Of a DNA stretch of 64,000 nt, positions 17,327-28,522 are shown piece after piece. The stretch is from Gemmobacter serpentinus (GTDB lineage: Bacteria; Pseudomonadota; Alphaproteobacteria; Rhodobacterales; Rhodobacteraceae). The stretch's first letter is position 1. Each line of letters begins with the position of its first letter. The notes beneath the pieces were generated by a model. It searched no databases. It was not told the DNA's origin and was given only the letters and a program-made list of their open reading frames with translations. A program made the translations under genes and the position numbers. The stretch spans positions 62,001 through 126,000 of the forward strand of contig NZ_WCHR01000020.1 of the NCBI RefSeq assembly GCF_008973825.1, written 5' to 3'.

Positions 17327-18352
17327 ATGCTGGAGACCGCATTGCTGGAGGATGGCCAGGGCAGGCCGCTGCTTCAGGGCAAGCTGAACGGCACCCGCGA
17401 CTGGGCCATCGTCAACGATTTCTGCGCCAGGGCCTATATGCCGCTGACCAGCCGCCCGCTGACCCATGGCATGGACCCCGAGGCCACGATGCGCATGTTG
17501 AAGGTCGGCCAGATCACCTTCAGCCGCTTCTGCTTTGGCACACCGACACGGGCCGATGAATTCGATCCCAGCTCTGGCAATATCATCGTGGTCAATACGC
17601 TGCGCGGATCGGTGCGCCACCCCCTGGGCGGCAATGATGCTTTCGACACCCGGCCCGGCGACAGTTATGTGGTGGATTGCAGCCGCACCGATTACTGGAA
17701 CGTGGCCGATGGCAACGACCTGCAACTGAACCTGACCATTCCCCATCAATTGATGGAAGAGACGGCGCTGCGCTGGTATGGCTTTGTGCCCGGCGACGAG
17801 CTGTGGCGCAAGCGCATGGTCTTTGGCGTCGGGCACAGCGCCTGGTTGTCGCTGCTGGAATATGCCACGCGGTCGCTTGATGCGCGGCGCGATGCGATCG
17901 CGAACCCGCTGATCGAGCGACGGGTTGAGGAAACCATCAGCCTTGAACTGTTGCAGAACTGGGCCCTGAGCGCCGATCTCAATCTGGAAACCGGGGCGCG
18001 GGCGGCGGCACCGCATTATGTGCGCGAGGCCGAACGCCTGATGACCGAACTGGCCGCCGAAGCCCCCGGCGTGCTGGATATCGCGGCCCGACTGGGGGTC
18101 AGCGCCCGCACCCTTTCGGAAGGGTTCCGGCGGTTTCGTGGCTTTACCCCGCAAGATTATCTTGGCCGCGCGCGCCTGGATGCGCTGAACCGCGCCTTGA
18201 ACGCAGCCGCACCGCAAGCAACCGTGTCACAGATCGCGGCGGCGCATGGCTATATCAATCTGGGGGCGCTGGCCGTGAAATATCGCAGGCAATTCGGCGA
18301 AACCCCTGCGGCCACATTGCGGCGCCGCCAGAAACGAAAGCATATGGTATAA
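17327..18352 (+). CDS. AraC-family transcriptional regulator
   Basis: 341 residues from ATG 17327, preceded by a G-rich ribosome site. The N-terminal half (about 20-200) resembles the AraC-binding-like domain with R-P-G-D-S-Y-V-V-D; the C-terminal half (about 235-335) has the two AraC helix-turn-helix units, I-A-A-R-L-G-V-S-A-R-T-L-S-E-G-F-R-R-F and the second around A-A-A-H-G-Y. It lies 190 bp upstream of an alcohol dehydrogenase on the same strand, and a 20-bp-period direct repeat occupies the gap, so control of that gene is likely. Inducer unknown. Confidence 0.88.
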   Translation: MLETALLEDGQGRPLLQGKLNGTRDWAIVNDFCARAYMPLTSRPLTHGMDPEATMRMLKVGQITFSRFCFGTPTRADEFDPSSGNIIVVNTLRGSVRHPLGGNDAFDTRPGDSYVVDCSRTDYWNVADGNDLQLNLTIPHQLMEETALRWYGFVPGDELWRKRMVFGVGHSAWLSLLEYATRSLDARRDAIANPLIERRVEETISLELLQNWALSADLNLETGARAAAPHYVREAERLMTELAAEAPGVLDIAARLGVSARTLSEGFRRFRGFTPQDYLGRARLDALNRALNAAAPQATVSQIAAAHGYINLGALAVKYRRQFGETPAATLRRRQKRKHMV

Positions 18353-18396
18353 CATAACACGCCGCAATTTCCTTGCTGGGCAAGAGCGCAGTTTGC

Positions 18397-18432
18397 TGCC
18401 GATCCCGAACGCGATTTGCCGATCCCGAACGC
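18397..18432 (+). promoter_or_regulatory. Tandem 16-bp direct repeat, probable AraC operator
   Basis: TGCCGATCCCGAACGC occurs exactly twice, at 18397-18412 and 18417-18432, with a 20-bp period (two helical turns). Same-face tandem repeats are the standard operator form for AraC regulators. The pair lies 110-145 nt before the alcohol dehydrogenase start and directly after the AraC gene. Confidence 0.65.
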
Positions 18433-18542
18433 CGCCCTGCATACCTTTGCATGCATAGCCCACCCCCTGCCGATAGCCTTGCCCCCGGGGCCGGAGACAC
18501 GCCGCGCCCCGTAACTGACCGCTGGCAAGGAGGAGGACCGGC

Positions 18543-19580
18543 ATGAAGGCGCTCGTTTATCAAGGACCCGGCAAGAAAGACTGGATCGAGAAGGAAAAAC
18601 CCGGAATCCAGAAGCCGACTGATGTCATCGTCAAGGTGATGAAGACCACAATCTGCGGCACCGACCTGCATATCCTGAAAGGCGATGTGCCCACGGTGGA
18701 TGTGGGCCGCATCCTCGGACATGAAGGCGTCGGCATCGTCGAAGAGGTTGGCGGTGCCGTGCGCAATTTCAAGAAGGGCGATCCGGTGCTGATCTCCTGC
18801 GTGACCTCTTGTGGCTCCTGCCCCAATTGCAAGCGCCAGCTTTACGCGCATTGCGCCGATGGCGGCTGGATCCTGGGTCACAGGATCGATGGTACGCAGG
18901 CGGAATATGTCCGCATTCCGCATGGCGACAACTCGCTTTATGCGATCCCCGAAGGCGCGGATGAAGAGGCGCTGGTCATGCTGTCCGACATCCTGCCCAC
19001 CGGGCTGGAGATTGGCGTGCAGGCGGGGCGGGTGAAGCCCGGCGATACCGTCGCCATCATTGGGGCTGGCCCGGTCGGCATGTCGGCGCTGCTGACTGCA
19101 CAGTTCTATTCGCCCGGTCGTATCGTGATGATCGACACCGATCCGGCACGGCTGGAGCTGGCGCTGAAGTTCGGCGCCACCGATACCGTGCAGGTTGGCC
19201 AGACCGATGCCGTGGCGCATGTCCTGCAGATGACCGGCGGCACCGGCGTCGATGTGGCGATCGAGGCGGTCGGCGTGCCCGCGACCTTTGACATCTGCCA
19301 GAAGATCGTGGCGGCAGGTGGCAGCATCGCCAATGTCGGCGTGCACGGCAAACCCGTGCAGCTGCATATCGAAGAGCTGTGGATCAAGAACATCAATATC
19401 GCGATGGGTCTGGTCTGCACCAGCACGACTCCGATGCTGCTGAAGACGCTGCAGGCAGGCAAGGTCAATGCCAAACAGCTGATCACCCACCGTTTCGGGC
19501 TGGGCGATATTCTGCAAGCCTATGACGTCTTCGCCAATGCGGCCCGCGAGAAGGCGATGAAGGTCATCCTTTCAGCCTGA
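18543..19580 (+). CDS. Zinc-dependent alcohol dehydrogenase
   Basis: 345 residues with a strong ribosome site (AGGAGGAGG). Medium-chain zinc dehydrogenase: catalytic zinc ligands Cys38 and His60 with Glu61, four structural-zinc cysteines at 90, 93, 96 and 104 and the Rossmann motif G-A-G-P-V-G at 174-179. The G-H-E-G-V-G and N-V-G-V-H-G-K-P patterns resemble bacterial secondary-alcohol and tetrameric short-chain alcohol dehydrogenases. Next to a propane/alkane-type monooxygenase operon, oxidation of a secondary alcohol such as 2-propanol is a natural role, but this is inference. Confidence 0.9.
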   Translation: MKALVYQGPGKKDWIEKEKPGIQKPTDVIVKVMKTTICGTDLHILKGDVPTVDVGRILGHEGVGIVEEVGGAVRNFKKGDPVLISCVTSCGSCPNCKRQLYAHCADGGWILGHRIDGTQAEYVRIPHGDNSLYAIPEGADEEALVMLSDILPTGLEIGVQAGRVKPGDTVAIIGAGPVGMSALLTAQFYSPGRIVMIDTDPARLELALKFGATDTVQVGQTDAVAHVLQMTGGTGVDVAIEAVGVPATFDICQKIVAAGGSIANVGVHGKPVQLHIEELWIKNINIAMGLVCTSTTPMLLKTLQAGKVNAKQLITHRFGLGDILQAYDVFANAAREKAMKVILSA

Positions 19581-19594
19581 CCCTGTATAACGAG

Positions 19595-19620
19595 GATGGC
19601 GGGCGAAAGCCCGCCATCCG
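19595..19620 (+). terminator. GAAA-loop hairpin after alcohol dehydrogenase
   Basis: An 11-bp perfect stem (19595-19605 with 19610-19620) closed by a GAAA tetraloop, 14 nt after the alcohol dehydrogenase stop and 30 nt before the end of convergent katG. It can serve both strands; there is no T-run. Confidence 0.65.
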
Positions 19621-19649
19621 CAATCAGGTTTTCCGGTGAGCCGCCGCCA

Positions 19650-21953
<2,304 letters not shown>

Positions 21954-22015
21954 CTAGCCCCGACAATGACTTCAGGGAAACTTGAATATTCTGATGATGT
22001 ATATAAGATATTCTG

Positions 22016-22954
22016 ATGCGAAACCTGACCCTGAAACAGATCCGCTATTTCGATGCCCTGGCCCGGCTGGGCACCTTCAGCGCGGCAGCAGAGGCCTGCG
22101 CGGTGACCCAGCCTGCCTTGTCGATGCAAATCAAGGAGATGGAGGAGGGCGCGGGATCCCCCCTTCTGGAACGCGGGCCGCGCGGGGTGCGGCTGACCGC
22201 CTTTGGCACCATGGTGCATCAGCGCGCCAAGGCCATGCTCGCCATCCTCGAAGACCTCGACGGGCTGTCCCGCGCGGCGGGCGGTGCGCCTGCAGGCAAG
22301 CTGCGGCTGGGCGTGATTCCGACCATTGCGCCCTATCTGCTGCCGGCCGTCATCACCCGGCTGGCGGAAGAATTTCCCGATCTGAGCCCGATCCTGCGCG
22401 AAAGCATGACCTCGCGCCTGATAGATGAGTTGCTGGATAGCCGGATCGATGCCGCGATTCTGGCGCTGCCGGTGGACGAACCCGCACTGACCGAGGTTGC
22501 GCTTTTCACCGAACGTTTCGTGCTGATCCGCCCCCAACAGGAGGCCGACCGTCCGGTGCCCAACCGTGACAAGCTGCGCGAGATGCGGCTTTTGCTGCTG
22601 GAAGAAGGGCATTGCTTCCGCACCCAGGCGCTTTCCTTCTGCGACATGCCCTCGACCCAGCCACGCGAAATGCTGGATGGAAGTTCCCTCTCGACGCTGG
22701 TGCAGATGGTCGGGGTTGGGGTCGGCGTGACGCTGATCCCCGAGATGGCGGTGGAGATTGAAACCCGATCGGCCGCCGTGTCGGTTTCGCGCTTTCGTGA
22801 CCCGCAGCCTTTGCGATCCATCGGCATGGTCTGGCGCAAATCCAGCCCGATGGAGGCGCATCTGATGCAGATTGCCGAGGTGGTTCGCGCCTGCGGGCTG
22901 CGGCTGCGCCAATCCCGCGGGCTGACCACGCTGCCCGGCTGGCGGCGCGATTGA
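22016..22954 (+). CDS. oxyR: LysR-family peroxide sensor OxyR
   Basis: 312 residues: LysR helix-turn-helix at about 1-60 and a ligand domain with redox cysteines at 200 and 209 in E-E-G-H-C-F-R-T-Q-A-L-S-F-C, matching the C199/C208 pair of OxyR. The disulfide formed by peroxide turns it into an activator. Divergent from katG with a 149-bp AT-rich gap that must hold its operator. Confidence 0.95.
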   Translation: MRNLTLKQIRYFDALARLGTFSAAAEACAVTQPALSMQIKEMEEGAGSPLLERGPRGVRLTAFGTMVHQRAKAMLAILEDLDGLSRAAGGAPAGKLRLGVIPTIAPYLLPAVITRLAEEFPDLSPILRESMTSRLIDELLDSRIDAAILALPVDEPALTEVALFTERFVLIRPQQEADRPVPNRDKLREMRLLLLEEGHCFRTQALSFCDMPSTQPREMLDGSSLSTLVQMVGVGVGVTLIPEMAVEIETRSAAVSVSRFRDPQPLRSIGMVWRKSSPMEAHLMQIAEVVRACGLRLRQSRGLTTLPGWRRD

Positions 22955-23182
22955 AAACCGGCCTACGCCGCGGCGCAGCTGCACAGTCGACCGGGATGCT
23001 TTCGCGGAAATACTTGCTGAAAGCCATATCCCTATTGTAGCTTTCTTTCGCAGAAGCGGTGGTGCAAGCCTGTTTCAGACACAGGATGCAAGGCTGTGAC
23101 CCAGACCGTCAGCGGGGAGGCTGACCAGGGTCATATTCTTGATTTCAAAGGTAAAGATCTCTGGACATTTGGGAGGATGACC

Positions 23183-23677
23183 ATGGTCGACATCATTTCG
23201 AAACGCGATGGCCCGCGCCGCGAGGATGAGCGCGCAAGGCGGATGATTCAGGCGAATCAGGGTGCGATCACCCAGATCGCCGACCATCTGACCCAAGGGG
23301 CCTATAGCGCCGACAAACGGGCCAAGGCCGCTGCCGCCAACGCGCCGCCACCGCCCGAAGGTAAGCTGATTTTTGATGGTGCCGCAGGCGCACAGATCAG
23401 CTCCGACACCGGCGATATCCGGGTGCGGGTCAGCGTCAACAACCGGGTTGTCGCCTATGACAGCGGCTCGGGTCGGCAGGTGCATTTTCTCGGCGAGATC
23501 CGCCGTCAGGATGGCACGCGCTATTTCGCGCTGGCCTCTCGCGAGAACGGGTTCATGTCGTCCCTGCCCGATGAGGTGACCGAAAGAATCGGCGAGCTGG
23601 ATGGCCAGATCATCGATCACGCCTGCCCCGAAAGCCTGCTTGCCGCCGAAATCTCGGAACGCCTGGGCTTCAGTTGA
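23183..23677 (+). CDS. Uncharacterised 164-residue protein beside sigma-54 activator
   Basis: ATG 23183 is six bases after GGGAGG. The N-terminal third is basic and charged (S-K-R-D-G-P-R-R-E-D-E-R-A-R-R) and helical; a short A-A-A-N-A-P-P-P-P linker follows; the C-terminal half (about 70-164) is a compact mixed domain with V-R-V-S-V-N-N-R-V-V-A-Y-D. No signal peptide, membrane segment or known family. It is expressed in the same direction as the sigma-54 activator 123 bp downstream, with a hairpin between them. A role in regulation or monooxygenase assembly is possible only from position. Confidence 0.75.
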   Translation: MVDIISKRDGPRREDERARRMIQANQGAITQIADHLTQGAYSADKRAKAAAANAPPPPEGKLIFDGAAGAQISSDTGDIRVRVSVNNRVVAYDSGSGRQVHFLGEIRRQDGTRYFALASRENGFMSSLPDEVTERIGELDGQIIDHACPESLLAAEISERLGFS

Positions 23678-23692
23678 TCGCGTCCATCTGCT

Positions 23693-23713
23693 GGCACCCG
23701 GCAAAGGGGTGCC
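23693..23713 (+). terminator. Small hairpin before sigma-54 activator gene
   Basis: GGCACCC (23693-23699) pairs with GGGTGCC (23707-23713) around a 7-nt loop, 15 nt after the preceding stop codon. Weak, no T-run. Confidence 0.4.
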
Positions 23714-23800
23714 GATCCTCCCGCAGATATCGGATCACCTGCATCTCGGCGCGACGTAGCAAGGGCGATGCTTTCGCCCCAGCCCCTTGGGAGGACTTGC

Positions 23801-25816
23801 ATGACCGATCAGCTTTCGGGATTTCATACCCGGACCGGCATGTTTGATGACTGGCTTGACCAGCGCGCCACCATGCGCGCCTGGGAAGATTTCCTGACCT
23901 ATCGCAATATGGAGCAAAGCCGCACTGCCGGGGTGCGCCGCGAAATTCTCGAATCCTGGACGCGCAGCCTGGCCTCCGGCATTGATGCCACGGCCGAGCT
24001 TGCGCCCCTGGACGAGACCGAAGAGATGCTGGAGGCAGCGCAGCAAAAGAACGCAGATCTGCGCGCCGCCGCCGAACGCCCCTTTGAGAAGATGGGGCCG
24101 CTCTTGTCAGAGGCCAACGCGCTGCTGATCCTGACCGATGCCGAGGGGCTGGTGCTGGAACAGATTGGCGATCTGCGCACCCATTACGCCGCGCGCAGCA
24201 TCCATCTGATCCGGGGCGGCAAATGGGACGAGGCGGCGATCGGCACCAACGGTATCGGCACGGCGATCCGGTCGGGGCGGCCCACATTGGTTCATGCCTC
24301 GGAACATTTCTGTCAGGGCATCAAGGCCTGGACCTGCGCCGCGGCCCCGATCCGCGATCCGGTGGATCAACGCATCATCGGCGCGGTGGATCTGTCCGGC
24401 CCGCCCGCGATCTTTCGTCCGCATAATGTGGCGATGATCGCCTCGGTCGCGCGCGAGATCGAGGCCGCATTGGCGGAACGCGAGGAGATGCGCCGCACCC
24501 GGCTGCTGGAGGCATTTTGGGACAATGGCCCGGCGCGCAGCAGCCGCGACGCGGTGCTGATCCTGGATCGCATCGGCCGGGTGATGTATCATCGCATCCC
24601 CTCGGACGCGCCGCGTGACCAGATGGTTCCGAAGCTGTCGCTGGGGCAGAAGTTCATTCCGCTTTCCGTAACGATGAGCGATCAGGACATCGCCCGGGCC
24701 ATCCCGCCGGATCTGCGCCCCAGCGGCATTTCGCGGCTGTTCCTGGATGGCGAGTTCAGCGGGGCCGCGCTGGTGCTGCCGCCGCGCATCCGGGCTGTGT
24801 CGACCCCACCGGCGGAGCCCTTCCGCATTCCACCGCGCGCGGGGGCCGAGCATGACGAATTGCTGATGATCGGTCAGGCGCCGAAGTTCAGCACCGCAGT
24901 CGATCTGGCCCGCCGCGCAGCAAGCGCCGGATCTGCCGTGCTGATTCAGGGTGAGACCGGGGTCGGCAAGGAGCTGTTTGCGCGGCTGATCCACAGTGCG
25001 GCTGCGCATAAGGGGCGTGCCCCTTTCATCACGGTGAATTGCGGCGCAATCTCGGCCGAGCTGTTCGGCTCAGAACTGTTCGGCCATGCCCCGGGGGCCT
25101 TTACGGGCGCCACACGCGACGGCAAGCCCGGCAAGTTTGAACAGGCCGATGGCGGGGTGCTTTGCCTTGATGAGATCGGCGAGATGCCTTTGGAATTGCA
25201 GCCCTATCTGCTGCGGGTTCTGGAGCAAAGGGCCGTCTATCGCATCGGCTGTTCTCGCAGGCGCCAGGTGGATGTGCAACTGGTCGCAATGACCAACCGC
25301 GATCTGAGCCAGGAGGTCGAGGCCGGGCGCTTCCGCCGGGATCTGTATTACCGGCTCGGCGCGATCACCATCGAGGTGCCCCCGCTGCGGGAACGGCAAA
25401 GCGACATCCTCGCGCTGGCCGATCACTTCAATCGGGCGGTGGCGGTGCGGCTGAAACGCGAGCCGCTGCAATTGTCGGAGGAGGCCGCGCATCTGATGAC
25501 GGGCTATGCCTGGCCCGGCAATGTGCGCGAATTGCGCAACATGTTCGAGCGCCTGCATCTGATGCTGTCCGGCAGCGTGGTCACCGCCGAAGATCTGCCC
25601 AAGGCGATGCGCGAAGTCGTTGCCAGCACCGCACCCGCGGCCCCGATCGACGCTGCAACGCTGGTCAATCTGACCGATGTGGAGGAGCAGACGATCCGCC
25701 GCACGCTGATCGCCGAACAGGGCAATCTGACGCGCGTGGCCAATGCGCTCGGCATTTCGCGGCCGACGCTTTATCGCAAATTGAAGACTTACGGCATCCG
25801 CCGCACCTTTGGATAG
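23801..25816 (+). CDS. Sigma-54-dependent activator, GAF-AAA+-Fis (AcoR type)
   Basis: 671 residues from ATG 23801 (ribosome site GGGAGG). A GAF-like sensor region spans about 80-225 (A-A-I-G-T-N-G-I-G-T-A and the G-A-V-D-L-S-G-P pattern of AcoR-type activators). The AAA+ domain has Walker A G-E-T-G-V-G-K-E at 384-391, an intact GAFTGA at 432-437, Walker B V-L-C-L-D-E at 453-458 and the arginine-finger region R-R-D-L-Y-Y-R-L near 512. A Fis-type helix-turn-helix closes the protein at about 641-665. It can therefore open sigma-54 promoters. It converges on the groEL end of the mim operon and is the best candidate to act from the repeats at 34408-34620. Confidence 0.95.
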   Translation: MTDQLSGFHTRTGMFDDWLDQRATMRAWEDFLTYRNMEQSRTAGVRREILESWTRSLASGIDATAELAPLDETEEMLEAAQQKNADLRAAAERPFEKMGPLLSEANALLILTDAEGLVLEQIGDLRTHYAARSIHLIRGGKWDEAAIGTNGIGTAIRSGRPTLVHASEHFCQGIKAWTCAAAPIRDPVDQRIIGAVDLSGPPAIFRPHNVAMIASVAREIEAALAEREEMRRTRLLEAFWDNGPARSSRDAVLILDRIGRVMYHRIPSDAPRDQMVPKLSLGQKFIPLSVTMSDQDIARAIPPDLRPSGISRLFLDGEFSGAALVLPPRIRAVSTPPAEPFRIPPRAGAEHDELLMIGQAPKFSTAVDLARRAASAGSAVLIQGETGVGKELFARLIHSAAAHKGRAPFITVNCGAISAELFGSELFGHAPGAFTGATRDGKPGKFEQADGGVLCLDEIGEMPLELQPYLLRVLEQRAVYRIGCSRRRQVDVQLVAMTNRDLSQEVEAGRFRRDLYYRLGAITIEVPPLRERQSDILALADHFNRAVAVRLKREPLQLSEEAAHLMTGYAWPGNVRELRNMFERLHLMLSGSVVTAEDLPKAMREVVASTAPAAPIDAATLVNLTDVEEQTIRRTLIAEQGNLTRVANALGISRPTLYRKLKTYGIRRTFG

Positions 25817-25829
25817 GGCGCAGGAAAAA

Positions 25830-25855
25830 CCCCGCGCGGCCGCATCCGCGCGGGG
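25830..25855 (-). terminator. Intrinsic terminator of the mim-groEL operon
   Basis: A 10-bp GC stem (25830-25839 with 25846-25855) is followed on the minus strand by five T residues (25829-25825), about 120 nt after the groEL stop. A good Rho-independent terminator for the leftward operon; it starts 14 nt after the stop of the convergent activator gene. Confidence 0.8.
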
Positions 25856-25922
25856 AAGGCCGACACCACCAGATCGGGCACAGCCGCCCGGGGACAAGGG
25901 TGACTGATCCGGGTGCCGGACA

Positions 25923-25953
25923 CATGTCCCGCCTGTATCACAGGCGGGACATG
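25923..25953. terminator. 13-bp perfect hairpin between convergent genes
   Basis: CATGTCCCGCCTG (25923-25935) and its exact complement (25941-25953) enclose a 5-nt loop. On the plus strand GTGACCTTTT follows, so it may stop transcription from the activator gene; on the minus strand it is 20 nt past the groEL stop. Confidence 0.6.
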
Positions 25954-25973
25954 GTGACCTTTTCCGACGGGGG

Positions 25974-27608
25974 TTACTGCCGCCCCAACCGCTCCGACCC
26001 GCCGCCAAGGGCCGGACCTGCGGTCGGATCAACGTATTCCTCCTGATGGCCGATCAGGGTCTCGGTGGTCAGGATCAGACAGGCGACCGAGGCCGCATTG
26101 GCCAGAGCCGAACAGGTGACGCGCACCGGATCGACGATGCCGGCCTCGATCATGTCCTGGAAACGGCCCTGTGACGCATCAAAGCCCATGCCATCGCCGG
26201 ATCGCACGACCTCAGCGATGACCGCATTGGGGTCGCATCCCGCATTCAGCGCGATCCGCGCCAGCGGCCGCGTGAGCACTGATCGCACCAGATCGACCCC
26301 CGCCGCCACATCACCCGAGGCCCCGGCCACCACATCGTCAAGCACCGGCGCGGCATGGGCCAGCGCCGAGCCGCCGCCCGGCACCACGCCCTCCTCCACC
26401 GCGGCGCGGATCGCATAAAGCGAATCCTCGATCAGCTGGATCTTGCGCTTTTGCTCCACCGGGGTCAGGCCACCGGCATGGATCACCGCCGTGCCGCCCG
26501 ACAGTTTGGCCAGCCGTTCGCGCAGCTTGTCCTGTTCGATATTGGGCGGGGCGATATCATATTGGCGCTGCACCTGCAGGCGGCGCGCCGTGATCGCACC
26601 CGCATCGCCCGCGCCACCGATCACCGTGGTCTGACTGGCCGAGGCCCGGACCTGCCGCGCTGCGCCCAATTGCTCACGCGTGACATTCTCGACCTTGCGG
26701 CCCAGATCGCGCGCCAGCACTTCGCCCCCGGTCAAGATTGCCAGATCATCCATCAATGCCTTGCGCCAATGGCCATATTCCGGCGGATGCACGATCAGAT
26801 ATTTGCCCGGAGGCGCGGCCTCCAGCAAGGTCACAACCACTTCGGGCGCGATCTCTTCGGCCACGATCAGCAACGACCGCCCTTCAGCATCGGCAATGGC
26901 GCGCGCGCCATCCAGCGCGGACGGCGAGAGGATCTTCTGATCCGTCAGCAGGATCAGCGGCTTGTCCAGCACCGCCTCCATCTCGTCCTGATCGGTGACC
27001 ATGTGATGCGAGATATAGCCGCGTTCAAAGGACATGCCCTCGATCACTTCCAGCGTGGTCTCCACCGTGACCGAGAAATCGGCGGTGATGATGCCATCCT
27101 CGCCCACGCGGGAATGCGCTTCGGCCACGATCGCGCCCAGACGGGGATCGGTCGCCGCAATATTGGCGACGGCAGCCAGCAGACGCGGATTGTCTTTTAC
27201 CGGCACGGACTGGGCGTGCAGCGTCTCCACCACCTTGGCCACCGCCAGCTCGATCCCGCGGCACAGATCCACGGTCCGGGCACCGCGCTCAGCCTGGGTC
27301 ACGCCCTGCTGGATCATCGCATTGGCCAGCACGATGGCGGTGGTGGTGCCGTCGCCCGCGACCTCATTGGTCTGCATCGAAACCTCGCGCACCACCTGCG
27401 CGCCCATGTTCTCGAAACGGTCGGGCAGTTCGATTTCGGTGGCGATCGACACCCCGTCACGGGTCACCAGCGGTGTGCCCACGGGGCGATCGATCATCGC
27501 GTTCAGCCCCTTGGGGCCCAGCGTCGGCTCAACCGCGGCGGCAAGGCGCGCAACCCCGCGCGCCAGCGCCCGGCGGGCCTCGATCGAGTGCAGCAGAAAA
27601 TTCGGCAT
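25974..27608 (-). CDS. mimG: Divergent GroEL-like chaperonin (MimG type)
   Basis: 544 residues from ATG 27608 (GGGAGG upstream). The GroEL ATPase motif is conserved as D-G-T-T-T-A-I-V-L-A (85-94) and T-L-G-P-K-G-L-N replaces the usual G-P-K-G-R-N. The protein diverges from housekeeping GroEL and ends without the Gly-Gly-Met tail (...A-L-G-G-G-S-E-R-L-G-R-Q). No groES is adjacent. Mycobacterial binuclear-iron monooxygenases of the Mim type need a dedicated GroEL-like protein to fold the large hydroxylase subunit, and this gene is last in the mim operon, so the same role is expected. Confidence 0.9.
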   Translation of the reverse strand: MPNFLLHSIEARRALARGVARLAAAVEPTLGPKGLNAMIDRPVGTPLVTRDGVSIATEIELPDRFENMGAQVVREVSMQTNEVAGDGTTTAIVLANAMIQQGVTQAERGARTVDLCRGIELAVAKVVETLHAQSVPVKDNPRLLAAVANIAATDPRLGAIVAEAHSRVGEDGIITADFSVTVETTLEVIEGMSFERGYISHHMVTDQDEMEAVLDKPLILLTDQKILSPSALDGARAIADAEGRSLLIVAEEIAPEVVVTLLEAAPPGKYLIVHPPEYGHWRKALMDDLAILTGGEVLARDLGRKVENVTREQLGAARQVRASASQTTVIGGAGDAGAITARRLQVQRQYDIAPPNIEQDKLRERLAKLSGGTAVIHAGGLTPVEQKRKIQLIEDSLYAIRAAVEEGVVPGGGSALAHAAPVLDDVVAGASGDVAAGVDLVRSVLTRPLARIALNAGCDPNAVIAEVVRSGDGMGFDASQGRFQDMIEAGIVDPVRVTCSALANAASVACLILTTETLIGHQEEYVDPTAGPALGGGSERLGRQ

Positions 27609-27682
27609 CGGGTAATCCTCCCTTGTGACCGGACGCGCAGGGTCGCGCCGGTTTCCCTTCATGGTGGTTGGGTTGGCGTGGC

Positions 27683-28519
27683 TCAGCCCCGGTGGCCCGG
27701 ACTGTCCGGGCTGGCCCCATAGGTGCTGGCTGGCTGCTCCCGGGGCGGCACCCGCCCCAGAATGAAATCGATCAGCTCCGGCTCCTCTCCGGAACGGTCG
27801 ACCTCTTTGTAGCGCGCGGCGGCAAGGCCCCGGCACATGGCGCCGTTGAACTCCATATTGATGCGCAGCGCGCGCAGCCGCATGAGATGATCGCCCAACT
27901 CTTCGGACGGCAGCGGATCACCCCGCCAGGTCACGAAAGCCGGATCATCGGGCAGCAGCGCCAGACCGTCCGCAACAAGGATCTCGCGGTAACGCGGCTT
28001 TTGCATCGCGGCCTCGGGCTGGTTGCTCAGGTTCAGCGCATCAAACCCGGCAAGTGACAGGCCGGTGATCTGCGCATGGGTCCAGCCCATCGCGATCAAG
28101 CCGCGGATCACCGCCTCTTGCCGGCGCAGAAAGGCCTTCTCGCGGAAGGTCTCGCGCAGTTCGGACAGATCCGCCCCGTCGCTCATCTCTGCGAAGACTG
28201 CATCAAACGACTGGTCGCCATTGACGGCGGCATTCACCCGCTCGGCATAGCAATGGTCCAGCAGGACAACCCGCGCGGCACAGGCCCAGGACGGGGCAAG
28301 TGCCGCCCGGCGAATGCCATCGGCCATCAGAAAGGCGAAGTTCGGCGAACACCAATAGGTCGGCAGGCGAAAGGCGATCTCGACCTCGCCGCGCCGCACC
28401 TCCAGCCGTTCGACAAAGCCCATATCGGTGATCGGCTCATCCAGCTCGGGGTCGGTGACGGCGCCAAGACGCCGCCACACTTCCCTTGCCTGCGCACCTT
28501 TGATCTGCGGCAGGCCCAT
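27683..28519 (-). CDS. MIP18/DUF59-type metal-sulfur assembly protein
   Basis: 278 residues. The N-terminal 90 residues match the DUF59/MIP18 family: V-T-D-P-E-L-D-E-P-I-T-D-M-G-F-V, then W-C-S-P-N-F-A with a conserved Cys. The C-terminal 170 residues form an additional mostly helical domain not recognised elsewhere. Homologous genes accompany propane/ketone-type di-iron monooxygenase operons. DUF59 proteins act in iron-sulfur or metal-centre assembly, so insertion of iron into the hydroxylase or reductase is plausible. It starts 3 bp after the amidohydrolase stop. Confidence 0.82.
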   Translation of the reverse strand: MGLPQIKGAQAREVWRRLGAVTDPELDEPITDMGFVERLEVRRGEVEIAFRLPTYWCSPNFAFLMADGIRRAALAPSWACAARVVLLDHCYAERVNAAVNGDQSFDAVFAEMSDGADLSELRETFREKAFLRRQEAVIRGLIAMGWTHAQITGLSLAGFDALNLSNQPEAAMQKPRYREILVADGLALLPDDPAFVTWRGDPLPSEELGDHLMRLRALRINMEFNGAMCRGLAAARYKEVDRSGEEPELIDFILGRVPPREQPASTYGASPDSPGHRG

Positions 28520-28522
28520 GGC

